A stretch of 64,000 nt of DNA from Vicinamibacterales bacterium (GCA_041394705.1 JAWKHS010000024.1:31595-95594); one strand, 5' to 3'; shown: positions 25,883 through 34,846, counted from the stretch's first letter. Notes: generated by a model from the letters alone, not told the origin. Numbers and translations are program-made.

Positions 25883-26407
25883 ATGCGAAGCTGGCTGTTG
25901 GTTGGCACACTCGCCGTCACCGTGGCTGCGTGTCAGCAGTCTCCAGATATCGAGGGCATGGCGACCGCCGCCCTCGAACGCGCCGCGCTCCAGGACGAGG
26001 TGGACGCGGCCTACGACGAGTCCAGCCAGGTCGTCCGCCTGACGGGCACCGTCGACACGTCGAGCGAACGCGACCGGGCGCTCGAGGCCGTGCGTGCGTC
26101 GGTCGGGAACCGCGCGCAGATCGCGAACGAGATCGTCGTCGAGGGGATCCAGGCCGAGATGGCGGACGACCTCGACAGCGGCATCGAGGAGCGCTTCGAC
26201 ACCCAGTGGAAGGCGGCGCCCGAGGCGAAGAACGCCGACGTCGATCTGCGGGTCGAGAACGGCGTCGTGACCCTCACGGGCGAGGTCTCCACCGACGCGG
26301 CCAAGACGCGGGCCGAAGGGGTCGCCCGCACCATCCCGGGCGTGAAGGACGTCGTGAACGCGCTCGAGGTGAACGCCGAACGGCGCGACACGATGCGCGA
26401 GCGGTAG
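25883..26407 (+). CDS. BON-domain lipoprotein
   Basis: 174 residues. The leader MRSWLLVGTLAVTVAAC ends with a lipobox-like VAAC cysteine. Two BON domains follow (VVRLTGTVDTSSERDRALEAV and VVTLTGEVSTDAAKTRAEGV). BON domains are linked to periplasmic or membrane stress proteins such as OsmY, and bind phospholipid. The ATG at 25883 was preferred over one at 25865 because GAGGAGG is 9 nt upstream. It lies alone, ahead of a hairpin terminator. Stress regulation is possible but not evident here. Confidence 0.88.
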   Translation: MRSWLLVGTLAVTVAACQQSPDIEGMATAALERAALQDEVDAAYDESSQVVRLTGTVDTSSERDRALEAVRASVGNRAQIANEIVVEGIQAEMADDLDSGIEERFDTQWKAAPEAKNADVDLRVENGVVTLTGEVSTDAAKTRAEGVARTIPGVKDVVNALEVNAERRDTMRER

Positions 26408-26439
26408 CCCGCGACCACACGGCGCCGACCCCGGCGCCG

Positions 26440-26474
26440 GGCGATCGGCGGCCCAGAGGTGGCCGCTGATCGCC
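26440..26474 (+). terminator. Hairpin after the BON gene
   Basis: GGCGATCGGCGGCC (26440-26453) pairs with GGCCGCTGATCGCC (26461-26474) across a 7-nt loop: a 14-bp stem with one G-U pair. It begins 33 nt after the BON stop. No U-tract follows, so termination would be factor-assisted or weak. Confidence 0.45.
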
Positions 26475-26563
26475 CGCCCCGCCTGCTCCTCCAGCGCCGG
26501 ACGGCCGTCCCGTCGTCCGGCCGGCCCCCCCGTCCCGCGCGCGCCCCAAGCCGGCACTCGGAC

Positions 26564-26569
26564 TAAGCT
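26564..26569 (+). promoter_or_regulatory. Candidate -10 box (TAAGCT) for the APC permease
   Basis: TAAGCT ends 8 nt before the ATG at 26578. No Shine-Dalgarno sequence is visible, so transcription may be leaderless. Confidence 0.4.
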
Positions 26570-26577
26570 ACCGGCGC

Positions 26578-27882
26578 ATGCCGCCCGGTCGCGACCGCAC
26601 GCCGACGACGTCCGAGTCGCTCGTCCGGGTGATGGGCACGTACGGTCTGGCGGCGGCCATCGTGAACATCACCGTCGGCGGCGGCATCTTCCGCCTGCCC
26701 GCCACCGTCGCCGGGGCGCTCGGGCCGGCCGCGCCCCTCGCCTACCTGGTCTGCGCGGCGGCGATGGGCCTCATCGTGCTCTGCATCGCCGACGCCGGAA
26801 GCCGCGTTTCGCTCACGGGCGGCCCCTATGCGTACATCGGCGTCGCGCTGGGTCCGTACGCCGCCTTCCTCGCGGGCGTGCTGCTCTGGATGCTCGGCCT
26901 CTTCGCGACCGCCGCGGTCTCCACCGTGTTCGCGGCGAGCGCCGCAGAGCTCCTGGGCGGCGGCGCCATGGAGACGGTGGTGCTCGTCGTGACCTATGCG
27001 TTCTGGACGCTGGTGAACGTCCAGGGCGTGGCGCTCGGCGCACGGCTGAACGCCGCGGCCACGGTGGCGAAGCTCGTGCCCCTGGCCTTCGTCGCCATCG
27101 GCGGACTCTTCGTCGTGAGCGGCGGGCATTTCACGGTGACCGCCTGGCCGGCGGCCGGCGACGTGGCACGCACGTCTCTGCTCCTGGTCTTCGCCTTCGC
27201 GGGCGTGGAGACCGCGCTCGTGCCGAGCGGCGAGGTCCGCGACACCGCCCGCACCGTCCCTCGCGCGATCGCGCTGGCGATGCTGGGCATCACCATCCTC
27301 TACATCGCGCTCCAGGTGTCGTCGCAGGGCATCCTGGGTCCGGCCCTTCCGGGTGCGTCCACGCCCCTGGCGGATGCGGCGGGCACGGCCTTCGGCGGCC
27401 GGGCCCGCGCGCTGCTCCTGGCCGGGGCCGCGGTGTCGATGTTCGGCTACCTGGGCGGGATGACGCTGTCGGTCCCGCGCATCGTCTACGCCCTCGCCCG
27501 CGACGGCTTCCTGCCGCGCGCGCTCGCGGCGGTCCATCCCACCCACCACACGCCACAGGCGGCCATCGTCGTGCAGTCGGTGCTGACACTCGGCCTCGCC
27601 GTGACCGGCACCTTCGAGGGCCTGGCGATCCTGGCGAACGTCTCGGCGCTGGCGCTGTACCTGGGCTGCGCCGTGGCGGCCTGGCGCCTGCGCGCCACGC
27701 CCCGCGACGGTGCGTCGGCCGGTGTCCGGCTGCCGCTGGCCGGCGTGGCGCCCTATCTGGCCGTGCCCGTGATTCTCTGGCTGCTCACGGGCCTGGCCGC
27801 CAACGAGTGGCTCGGCTTCGGCGCCTGCGTGGCCGCGGCGTCGATCGTGTACGCGGCGGCGCGCGGCCGGCGACACGGGTAG
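26578..27882 (+). CDS. APC-superfamily amino acid permease
   Basis: 434 residues with about 12 predicted membrane helices. The start of helix 1 has IVNITVGGGIFRLPA, matching the unwound substrate-binding motif (GxGxF) of APC transporters, and helix 6 contains LLVFAFAGVETALVPSGEV, also typical. Members exchange or import amino acids and related amines. The substrate cannot be deduced. A following alpha/beta hydrolase gene begins 30 nt downstream and could be cotranscribed; no functional link is evident. Confidence 0.9.
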   Translation: MPPGRDRTPTTSESLVRVMGTYGLAAAIVNITVGGGIFRLPATVAGALGPAAPLAYLVCAAAMGLIVLCIADAGSRVSLTGGPYAYIGVALGPYAAFLAGVLLWMLGLFATAAVSTVFAASAAELLGGGAMETVVLVVTYAFWTLVNVQGVALGARLNAAATVAKLVPLAFVAIGGLFVVSGGHFTVTAWPAAGDVARTSLLLVFAFAGVETALVPSGEVRDTARTVPRAIALAMLGITILYIALQVSSQGILGPALPGASTPLADAAGTAFGGRARALLLAGAAVSMFGYLGGMTLSVPRIVYALARDGFLPRALAAVHPTHHTPQAAIVVQSVLTLGLAVTGTFEGLAILANVSALALYLGCAVAAWRLRATPRDGASAGVRLPLAGVAPYLAVPVILWLLTGLAANEWLGFGACVAAASIVYAAARGRRHG

Positions 27883-27912
27883 CGGCGGTCCGGCGCCAGG
27901 GAGGAGACGACG

Positions 27913-28785
27913 ATGGCACCCACCACGCGTTCCGCGGTCTCACGGCGGAGGTTCCTGGCATCGGCGGCGGGCGTGGGCGCGGCGGGCGTGCTCGCACCAG
28001 GGAAGGCGGCGTCACAGCCGTCGGCGCCGATCGTCACCAGGACCGACGTCGTCTACGGGCGCGTCGAGGGCTCGGCGCTCCTGGCCAATCTGGCGTATCC
28101 CGATGGCCCGGGACCCCGGCCCGCGATCGTGTCCGTGCACGGCGGCCGCTGGCGCGCCGGCAACCGCACCGACGCCAGCAGCATCAAGGTGGCGCAGTGG
28201 GCCGAGCTGGGCTTCTTCGCCATGTCCATCGACTACCGGCTGGTGGGCGGGTCACCGGCGCCGGCCGCCTACCTGGATGTCCGCTGCGCGCTTCGATGGC
28301 TGCACGCGCACGCCGGCGACTACGGGGTGGATCCGGCCCGCGTGTATCTCATCGGCCAGTCGGCGGGCGGTCACATGGTGTCGCTGGCCGCCACGCTCGG
28401 CGACGGCACGTATCCGAAGACCGGCGGCTGGCCCGACGCCCGGAGCGACGTGCGCGCGGTGATCAGCGTGGCCGGGGCGTACGATCTGCCGTCGCTGTCC
28501 TGGGGCAACCTGTGGACGCCCGTGAGCGGCGACGTGGACGAGGCGCGGCGGCAGGCCTCGCCGATGCACCACGTGTCCGCGTCGACCACGCCCCTTCTCG
28601 TGATCCACTCCGACGACGACCGGTCCGTCCCGATCCAGCAGGCCGTGGACTTCGTGGAGAAGCTGAAGGGCGCGGGCGTGACCCACCGCTTCGTGCACTA
28701 CGCCGACAAGGGCCACATGGGCATCACCGACGACGTCGTGCGCGAGGCCCGCGCGTTCATCGCCGAGACGGAACCGAAGCGGTAA
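27913..28785 (+). CDS. Tat-exported alpha/beta hydrolase
   Basis: 290 residues. The N-terminus has a twin-arginine signal (SRRRFLASAAGVGAAGVL). The mature part is an alpha/beta-hydrolase fold esterase/lipase with oxyanion-hole-like HGGRWRAGN, nucleophile elbow GQSAGGH and a late aspartate and histidine (HSDDDRSVP, DKGHMG). Candidate class: carboxylesterase/BD-FAE-like. GGAGGAGA precedes the ATG. Folded export through Tat may mean it carries a cofactor, although none is seen. Confidence 0.85.
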   Translation: MAPTTRSAVSRRRFLASAAGVGAAGVLAPGKAASQPSAPIVTRTDVVYGRVEGSALLANLAYPDGPGPRPAIVSVHGGRWRAGNRTDASSIKVAQWAELGFFAMSIDYRLVGGSPAPAAYLDVRCALRWLHAHAGDYGVDPARVYLIGQSAGGHMVSLAATLGDGTYPKTGGWPDARSDVRAVISVAGAYDLPSLSWGNLWTPVSGDVDEARRQASPMHHVSASTTPLLVIHSDDDRSVPIQQAVDFVEKLKGAGVTHRFVHYADKGHMGITDDVVREARAFIAETEPKR

Positions 28786-28790
28786 AGCGG

Positions 28791-29309
28791 CTACAGTTCG
28801 CGCGCGAAGCGGACCTCGCGGAGCGTCACGCCCCACACGTCCACGGTCCGCCGCGCGCCGTCGGGCTCCCAGCGGTCCTGGCGATAGAACCGCTCGGCGC
28901 GCGCGTTCCCGTCGAGCATCCAGAGCCAGGCCGTCCGGTGTCCCGTGGCGATGAGATGGGCGCGCGCCTCCTCTATCAGGGTCACGCCGATGCCGCGTCC
29001 CCACCAGCCGGGATGCACGTGCAACGCGCACAGCTCGCCGCCCGGCGTCCCCGCCGCGGCTGGCGCGGTCGTCGCGAAGCCCACGACGCTCCCGTCGGCC
29101 ACGCCGACGATGGTGCGCGGCTTCGAGGCATCGACGTGCGAGAAGTCGTAGCGGGTGGCCCGCTCCTCCGCCTGGAGTCGATCGAGGTACGCGTCCGGCA
29201 CGAGCCCGCGATACGCCGTCTGCCAGGTGGCGACGTGGACGCGCGCAACGGCCAACACATCGGCCGGCACGGCCAGCCGGAGCGTCACGGGCGGACCGGC
29301 GGCGCTCAT
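28791..29309 (-). CDS. GNAT-family N-acetyltransferase
   Basis: 172 residues. The GNAT core is complete: VARVHVATWQTAYRGLVPDA, VGFATTAPA, and LCALHVHPGWWGRGIGVTLI, whose WGRGIG is the acetyl-CoA pyrophosphate loop. The start at 29309 overlaps the upstream membrane protein gene (ATGA). The acceptor substrate is unknown. Confidence 0.88.
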   Translation of the reverse strand: MSAAGPPVTLRLAVPADVLAVARVHVATWQTAYRGLVPDAYLDRLQAEERATRYDFSHVDASKPRTIVGVADGSVVGFATTAPAAAGTPGGELCALHVHPGWWGRGIGVTLIEEARAHLIATGHRTAWLWMLDGNARAERFYRQDRWEPDGARRTVDVWGVTLREVRFAREL

Positions 29310-29794
29310 GGACGCCGGTCGGACGCGTGCCTGGTCCATAACGCAGCCGGCAACCCGACGGCGAACACGTGGGCCAAGACGGCGTTGACGAAGCCCACCC
29401 ACCGCCGCGGCCAGGCGTTCAGGCCCGCGAGCGGCAGGACGACGCGGTACATCGCGAGAAACACCAGGATTCCGTAGAGCGGGCCCCAGAGCCACGGGCG
29501 GCGCCGGAGATCGGGCAGGCGTCGGCTGGCGAGGGCGAACACGGTCGTCACCCCGCAGGCGATGGTGAAGTGGAGGGCAAGCCCGAGCGCGGCCGTGGGC
29601 CACCCGCCGTCGTACGCCGCCCGGCCGAGCAGCCCGCTGGCTATCGACTGGGCCACGCGCTGGGGCGTGGTGCCGGTCGAGGCGCCGATGGCCAGCGCCG
29701 CGCAGAAGTCCAGGACGCCGACGAGCAACGTGCCGCCCCGGATCGCACGTCCCAGCCACGGCGCCGGCTGTCCGCCCGTCCCGTTGTCTGCCAT
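29306..29794 (-). CDS. Integral membrane protein, about four helices
   Basis: 162 residues with about four predicted membrane segments. Recognisable pieces are TLLVGVLDFCAALAIGA, ALGLALHFTIACGVTTVFAL and a central LYGILVFLAMYRVVLPLAG. It is similar in style to small YagU/DUF1440-like membrane proteins but was not assigned to a family with certainty. It is coupled to the downstream GNAT gene by ATGA overlap. Function unknown. Confidence 0.75.
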   Translation of the reverse strand: MADNGTGGQPAPWLGRAIRGGTLLVGVLDFCAALAIGASTGTTPQRVAQSIASGLLGRAAYDGGWPTAALGLALHFTIACGVTTVFALASRRLPDLRRRPWLWGPLYGILVFLAMYRVVLPLAGLNAWPRRWVGFVNAVLAHVFAVGLPAALWTRHASDRRP

Positions 29795-29872
29795 GTCTCG
29801 CGAGGCGGGGCCGGGAGGACGGCCGCGCCCTGGGCGGATTCTACCGCCCCGGTCAGACGGCCGGCACGGACG

Positions 29873-31066
29873 TCACACGTGCGCGTGCCGCCGGGTCCAG
29901 AGGAAGTACTTCTCGAAGGCCACCTTCGCCCAGTGGGCCTCGGGCCCCGGGATGATGAACTCGTGCTCGCGGGGGCTCAGCATGTGATCGCCCGCGATGA
30001 TCATGCCCATGTTGCCGGTATCCATGATGCAGTAGGCGGCCATGTCGTCGAACTTCGCGGTGCTGAGCGGCAGCCCCTTGATGCTGGCCACGACGTTCTT
30101 CACGGCCGTCTTCGCCATCTGCTCGGTGGGGAAGCCGGTCTTCGGCACGCCGCAGGGCACGGCGGTGGCCCCGGGCGGCGCGACGTGCACGGCGACGCCG
30201 GCCGCGAACACGTTCTTGAACGTCGGGTGCTGGTAGGTGTCGGCCACCTCGATGAAGCCCTTCTCGTTGGCCAGCCCGGGCGTGTTCCTCACGGCGTCCA
30301 CGCCGAGAAAGCGCGGCATGACCATGGTGAAGGCGGATGGCAGGAACTCCCCGTCCTTCAGGTGGACGCCGTCGGCTTCCACGCGATCGATCTCGGCGTT
30401 CATGCGCGAGTCGATCTGATAGTGGCGGAACAGCCACTCGCACATCTTCTGCGCGTTGCCGAACCCGCCGATGCCGAAGTGCGCGGCGAACGGCTCGGCC
30501 GTGACGTAGGTGATGGGCGCCTTGTCGGCCAGGTCGTGCTTCGCCACCTGGTAGCGCAGGTTGAAGAGGAACTCGTAGGCCGCGCCGAAGCAGGCAGCCC
30601 CCTGTGCCGATGCGACGACGATGGGCCCGGGGTGGATGAGGAAACGGTTCCACGCCTCGCGCGTGCGCTGCGCCGGGCCGAGACCGACGATCGAGTGCGA
30701 GTACTGGCGCACTCCCGGGATGTAGTCGTAGTCCACCTTCGGGCCGGTGCCGATGACCAGGTAGTCGTACGGGATGGCGCCCTTCGTCTTCGTCAGGACC
30801 TGGTTGGCCGGCGGGTCGAATCGCTCGATCTCGTCCTCGATGAACTGGATGCCATGGGACTCGTAGATCGGCCGGACGTCGAACGTGATGTCCTTCTCCT
30901 CGCGCAATCCGAAGGGGTACCAGATGAGCGACGGGAAGAACAGGAACTTGTGGGTGTTGGCGACGACGACGATGTCGTGGTTGTCCCCCACCAGCTCCTT
31001 GAGCTCGAGGGCGGCCGTGTAGCCGGCGAAGTTGGTGCCGGCGATGACGATGCGCGTGCGGGACAT
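29873..31066 (-). CDS. Sulfide:quinone oxidoreductase-like flavoprotein
   Basis: 397 residues. It begins with a FAD dinucleotide-binding fold (RIVIAGTNFAGYTAALEL). Two cysteines match the usual SQR positions: C159 in AQGAACFGAAYEF and C346 in AAYCIMDTGN; another, C305, sits in VPCGVPKTGF, the conserved GVPKTG region. Membrane-associated SQR oxidises sulfide, passing electrons to quinone through FAD. The ATG at 31066 follows GGAGGGAG. A TGTCGA-N17-CGGT element upstream (31088-31114) resembles the ECF42 promoter of the 33-35 kb locus. Detoxification of sulfide or a related NADH dehydrogenase-like role is possible; cysteine content supports SQR. Confidence 0.85.
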   Translation of the reverse strand: MSRTRIVIAGTNFAGYTAALELKELVGDNHDIVVVANTHKFLFFPSLIWYPFGLREEKDITFDVRPIYESHGIQFIEDEIERFDPPANQVLTKTKGAIPYDYLVIGTGPKVDYDYIPGVRQYSHSIVGLGPAQRTREAWNRFLIHPGPIVVASAQGAACFGAAYEFLFNLRYQVAKHDLADKAPITYVTAEPFAAHFGIGGFGNAQKMCEWLFRHYQIDSRMNAEIDRVEADGVHLKDGEFLPSAFTMVMPRFLGVDAVRNTPGLANEKGFIEVADTYQHPTFKNVFAAGVAVHVAPPGATAVPCGVPKTGFPTEQMAKTAVKNVVASIKGLPLSTAKFDDMAAYCIMDTGNMGMIIAGDHMLSPREHEFIIPGPEAHWAKVAFEKYFLWTRRHAHV

Positions 31067-31087
31067 GACTCCCTCCCCTGGTTGCGG

Positions 31088-31114
31088 ACCGAACCGGTGG
31101 CTCGAGGATCGACA
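31088..31114 (-). promoter_or_regulatory. Candidate ECF42-type promoter upstream of the SQR-like gene
   Basis: On the minus strand TGTCGA (31114-31109) is followed after 17 nt by CGGT (31091-31088). The -35 half and part of the spacer (TCCTCG) match the promoter of the DoxX gene at 33511-33537, while the -10 half differs in its last two bases (CGGT against CGAC). Confidence 0.5.
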
Positions 31115-31257
31115 GGGCAAGATCGCTGCCGCGGGAGGGCGGCCCGCCGGTGGGACGAGACGCGGCCCGGGCGGCCGGATCCCCGGGAACTGCTCCCCGG
31201 CGGCGGGGATTCCCCCCGGCCGGGCTTGGCCCGCGCCCGCGGGGCGGTCCCCTGGGG

Positions 31258-31263
31258 TACCGT
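31258..31263 (+). promoter_or_regulatory. Candidate -10 box (TACCGT) for the RMD1-like gene
   Basis: TACCGT ends 6 nt before the ATG at 31270. The intergenic region between this gene and the divergent SQR-like gene is GC-rich and contains no recognised gene. Confidence 0.4.
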
Positions 31264-31269
31264 GGGCCG

Positions 31270-32364
31270 ATGCCTGCCGCGCTTCGGGGACAGCTGACCG
31301 CGTTCTACCTGTTCGACCTGGCCGAGTCGGCGGACCTCGCCGCCGTGCGCGCCAGCCTCGGGGGCGCGGGTGAGAGCGCGCGCTTCGCACCGCGCTCGGC
31401 GATTCCGTCCTACGTCCGCTACCAGCACCCGCCCGTGCAGGTGGACGGCGAGGCCGTGGGCGTGCCCGCCGTGGACGGCTGGTCGGCCCGCTTCAAGATC
31501 TACGACTACGGCGTGGTGTCACTCGCCCTCACGCAGCCGTTCGAGGGCACGTGGCCCGGACTCGTCGCGCTGGCGCAGTCGGCCGTGGGCACCCCGGCGC
31601 TCGACGCGGGCGCCGAAGCCGCCTGCCGGCACGTCGCCGAGCGGCTGCGCACGGCGCTCCAGGCGCCGCGCACCGCGTACCTGTCCGAGGACTACTTCGT
31701 GGTGGGGGTCACGGCCGCCGACGGCGCGCCCACGGCCGAGGCGCTGCTGGCCGCGCACGGCGACGACATCGCGCGCCTGCTCCGTGGGGAGCGCGAGGCC
31801 ATCAGCGTGCAGGAGCGCGACGAGGTGCTGCGTCACCGGCTGTCGTACCTGGCCTCCGACCTGGTCGTGCCCTCGTGGAACGGCGCGTTCGTCTACGACT
31901 CGGAGGCCGGCCTCGCCGGCGCGCTCGAACTGCTGGAATTCGCCAACTCGCAGCTGCTCCAGTTCCGCTACTACGACCATCGGCTCGACGAGGAGCTGCA
32001 GCGGATCTACGCGCGCCTGCAGGCCACGCGGTGGTACGAGCCGTGGATCGGCCGCCGGTACACGGCGGCGGCGCGACAGCTGCACGGCGTGCTCATCGAC
32101 GTGAACGAGCTGACCGATCGCACCGAGAACGCGCTGAAGCTCGTGGGCGACGTCTACGCGGCCCGCCTGCTGGGCCTGGCGGCCGCGCGCCTCGGCCTGG
32201 CGGCGTGGAAGGACGCGGTGAAGGACAAGCTGAAGACCCTCGACGACATCTACCGCTTCGCCGTGGACCAGACGTCGATGGACCGCGGCGAGATCCTCGA
32301 GGTGGCCATCGTGCTGATCCTGGTCTTCGAGCTCGTGCTGTTCTTCATGGGGATCATGAAGTAG
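31270..32364 (+). CDS. RMD1/DUF155-like protein with C-terminal membrane helix
   Basis: 364 residues. The layout (a soluble domain including RLSYLASDLVVPSWNGAFVY and LELLEFANSQLLQFRYYDHR, then a coiled helical region, and one hydrophobic C-terminal helix ILEVAIVLILVFELVLFFMG) fits the RMD1/DUF155 family found in mitochondria and bacteria, with unknown molecular function. The ATG start is supported by TACCGT 6 nt upstream. Its 3' end overlaps the convergent ABM gene by 11 nt. Confidence 0.65.
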   Translation: MPAALRGQLTAFYLFDLAESADLAAVRASLGGAGESARFAPRSAIPSYVRYQHPPVQVDGEAVGVPAVDGWSARFKIYDYGVVSLALTQPFEGTWPGLVALAQSAVGTPALDAGAEAACRHVAERLRTALQAPRTAYLSEDYFVVGVTAADGAPTAEALLAAHGDDIARLLRGEREAISVQERDEVLRHRLSYLASDLVVPSWNGAFVYDSEAGLAGALELLEFANSQLLQFRYYDHRLDEELQRIYARLQATRWYEPWIGRRYTAAARQLHGVLIDVNELTDRTENALKLVGDVYAARLLGLAAARLGLAAWKDAVKDKLKTLDDIYRFAVDQTSMDRGEILEVAIVLILVFELVLFFMGIMK

Positions 32365-32692
32365 GCGGCGACGCGGGCGAGGCCTGGCGCACGTCGTCGA
32401 GCAGGTCGAAGTGCTCGACGTGCCTGTCGAAGGCGTCGAGCACCGCTCGCGCCTCCGGCTCCACGACGGCGATGTCGGGCGTGGCGCCGGCGAAGGCCCG
32501 AATCGCCGCCATCGACGCCCACTCCGTCATCACGAGCACCTCGACGCCGTCCTCGTGCGGGCGCTGCAGGAGCCGCACGCCAAGGAAGCCCGGGATGCCG
32601 TGCAGGGCCGGCACGACGTGGTCCAGGAGGTGGGCCCGGTAGCGCGGGGCGTTCGCGGCCGTGGTGCGGCCGCGCCAGCAGCGGACGATCAC
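32354..32692 (-). CDS. Antibiotic biosynthesis monooxygenase (ABM)-like protein
   Basis: 112 residues, a small ferredoxin-like-fold protein with RYRAHLLDHVVPALHGIPGF and VEVLVMTEWASMAAIRAFAG. ABM domains often act as monooxygenases of quinones or bind haem; function here is not evident. The GTG start at 32692 overlaps the end of the YciI-like gene (GTGA). It is probably the last gene of the ECF42 unit that starts at the DoxX gene. Confidence 0.82.
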   Translation of the reverse strand: MIVRCWRGRTTAANAPRYRAHLLDHVVPALHGIPGFLGVRLLQRPHEDGVEVLVMTEWASMAAIRAFAGATPDIAVVEPEARAVLDAFDRHVEHFDLLDDVRQASPASPPTS

Positions 32693-33005
32693 GCCGTGGG
32701 GCTCGCCGGCTTGACCGGATTGACGGCCATCGGCCCCGCCACCGTGTTCCAGGTCCTGACGCGCCAGCGCGTGACGAGGCCGTTCAGCACGTACGGGTCG
32801 TGCTTCGCGAACTCCTCCGCGACTGCCGGCGAGTCGCCCTGGAACACAGAATCGCGCCGTCAGCCGGATCCTCCAGGGCGCCCGCCAGCACGGGCGCCCC
32901 GCTGGCCGAGGCGGCCCAGGCCTTTTCGAGGTGCTGGTTCCGATAGGCGCCGCGGCGCTCCACGTAGTCGTCCACGACGTCGTACATCAGCAGGTAGTGT
33001 TTCAT
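32689..33005 (-). pseudogene. YciI-like gene with one frameshift
   Basis: The first 53 or so codons (MKHYLLMYDVVDDYVERR onwards) are a YciI-like fold protein. A missing base at about 32845 breaks the frame; after restoring it the product continues as FQGDSPAVAEEFAKHDPYVL and runs to a stop at 32689 that overlaps the ABM start, as expected for an intact ancestor of 105 residues. YciI proteins are small enzymes of uncertain function. The break may be real or an assembly error; three more occur in the sigma-factor gene of the same locus. Confidence 0.7.
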
Positions 33006-33074
33006 CGCGTCAGGTCCGCGCCCGGCGACGGTCGTCTGCCCGGGCTCCTTGCGGAGCATACCGCGACGTCCCCG

Positions 33075-33455
33075 CTACCGCCGGGACCTGGCCGCGATCG
33101 GCCGGACGCGCCACCGCGCCCAGGTGACGAACGAGGCCACGCACAGCAGCACGAACGTGGTCGCGGCGGAACTCCCCTCCCCGCGCGCCAGGTGGTAGAC
33201 GGTCGCCGAGACCATCACGACCACGATGCCGGCGGCCGCCCACGCCACCAGGCTCGGCAGCACGCGCGTGATGCCGGGCAGCGTCAGGCCCACCGCCGCG
33301 GCCACTTCGGCCACGCCCAGGAACAGCTGGAACCACCGCGGCAGCGAGGCGTCCATCAGGACGGCGATCTCCGGCGGCGGCGTCAGGAACAGCACGCCGT
33401 GCGCGAGAAACGCGGCCGCCAGCAGCACCTGCAACACCCACAAGGTCACGTTCAT
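33075..33455 (-). CDS. DoxX-like membrane protein
   Basis: 126 residues with about four hydrophobic segments (LWVLQVLLAAAFLAHGVLFL, then FQLFLGVAEVAAAVGLTLPG). Matches the DoxX/DoxD-like membrane protein group. DoxX family members often accompany YciI- and DGPF-type proteins and ECF sigma factors. The gene has its own ECF42-type promoter (33511-33537) and probably drives the frameshifted YciI and the ABM genes. Confidence 0.8.
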   Translation of the reverse strand: MNVTLWVLQVLLAAAFLAHGVLFLTPPPEIAVLMDASLPRWFQLFLGVAEVAAAVGLTLPGITRVLPSLVAWAAAGIVVVMVSATVYHLARGEGSSAATTFVLLCVASFVTWARWRVRPIAARSRR

Positions 33456-33510
33456 GGCATCCCTCCCGTGGCGGGGACGCCTCGGCGCCGGCCCCCGCTC
33501 CTGCCAGGAC

Positions 33511-33537
33511 GTCGAACGGGGACGGCGAGGATCGACA
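33511..33537 (-). promoter_or_regulatory. ECF42-type promoter of the DoxX gene
   Basis: On the minus strand TGTCGA (33537-33532), a 17-nt spacer, and CGAC (33514-33511) sit 56 nt before the DoxX start. The element matches the one before the DGPF gene in both boxes and in spacing, and resembles the known ECF42 consensus TGTCGA ... CG(A/T)C. Confidence 0.7.
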
Positions 33538-33545
33538 GGGGACGA

Positions 33546-34799
33546 TCAGTGGACGGCGCCGGCCCGGGCCAGCAGCTGGGCCCGCTCGCGCTCGTTGGCC
33601 GTGAGCGCGGCCGCGCGGGCGCATTCTCGGCGCGCGCCTCGTCGTGACGGCCGAGCTTGTCGAGGAGGTCCGCGCGGACCGCCGGGACGTAGTGATAGGC
33701 GCGGAGGGCCGCCTCGTCGGCCAGGGTGTCCACGAGGGGCAGCGCCGCCGCAGGACCCAGGGCGCGGCCGACGGCCACGGCCCGGTTCAAGGCCACGACG
33801 GGCGACGGGGCCAGCGCCATGAGCGCGGTGTCAGGTGGACGATCGCCATCCAGTCCGTGTCCGCCGGGCGGGCGGCCCGCGCGTGACAGGCCGCGATGGC
33901 GGCCTGCAGCGTGTAGTAGCCGGGCGTCGCCGAGGCGTCCATCGCCCGCTGCAGCTCGGCGAGGCCTTCCTGAATCGAGGCCTGGTCCCACAGGCCGCGG
34001 TCCTGTTCGTCGAGCAGCACGGGATCGCCCGCCGCGTCCACGCGGGCCTCCAGCCTGGACGCCTGGAGGGCCATGAGCGCGGCCAGGCCGCGGGCCTCCG
34101 CCTCGCCGGGGGCCACGTGGACGAGCAGCCGCGCGAGGCGTCGCGCCTCGTCGCACAGGCTCCGCCGCACGACGACGTCGCCCGTCGTCGCCGAGTAGCC
34201 TTCGTTGAAGACCAGGTAGAGCACGTCGAGGACCGATCCACTCGCGCCCGCCGTGCCTCGCCGGCCGGCAGCTCCACCGCGGGCCGCTCGCGGGCCAGGA
34301 GCCGCTTGGCACGCACCAGCCGCTGCGCCATCGTGGACTCGGGCACGAGGAACGCCCGGGCGATCTCGCCGGTGGTCAGCCCGCCGACGACCTTCAGCGT
34401 GAGCGCCACCTGCGCCTCGGGCGCGAGGACCGGGTGGCACGCCATGAACATGAGGCGCAGCACGTCGTCGGATACCCGGTCGTCGAAGGCGGCGTCGGGG
34501 TCGGACGTCCAGACCGGCGAGCCGATCTCGGCCCCGAGCGTCGTGAGCTTCCGTCGGAAGTTGGCGTTGCGGCGCATGCGGTCGATGGCGCGGTGCTTGG
34601 CGGTGGCCATCAGCCAGGCCCCGGGCCGGTCCGGCACGCCCTCGTCCGGCCACTGCTCGAGCGCCGCGACGAGCGCGTCGTGCGCGAGGTCCTCGGCCGT
34701 GGCCAGATCGCGGACGAGCCGGGTCAGGCCGCCGACGATCTTCGGCGCCTCGTCTCTCCAGATGGCCTCGATGGTGGCGTGGGGATCGGCCGCGGTCAC
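33546..34799 (-). pseudogene. ECF42-type sigma factor with TPR-like C-terminal extension, three frameshifts
   Basis: The N-terminus is intact: region 2 (DLATAEDLAHDALVAALEQW and HRAIDRMRR) and region 4 (LTLKVVGGLTTGEIARAFLV). The C-terminal extension (VLDVLYLVFNEGYSATTGDV and later VALNRAVAVGRALGPAAALP) is the hallmark of ECF42, in which it modulates activity. Three single-base losses (about 34.26, 33.83 and 33.63 kb) split the extension over three frames before the stop at 33546. The gene starts at 34799, 47 nt after the DGPF gene stop. If the frameshifts are real, the encoded protein would be a truncated sigma factor with the promoter-binding part left intact. Confidence 0.8.
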
Positions 34800-34846
34800 G
34801 GCCTCCGATCACATCACCCGGCCCGGCGCGGCCGCAAGCCGGGCGG

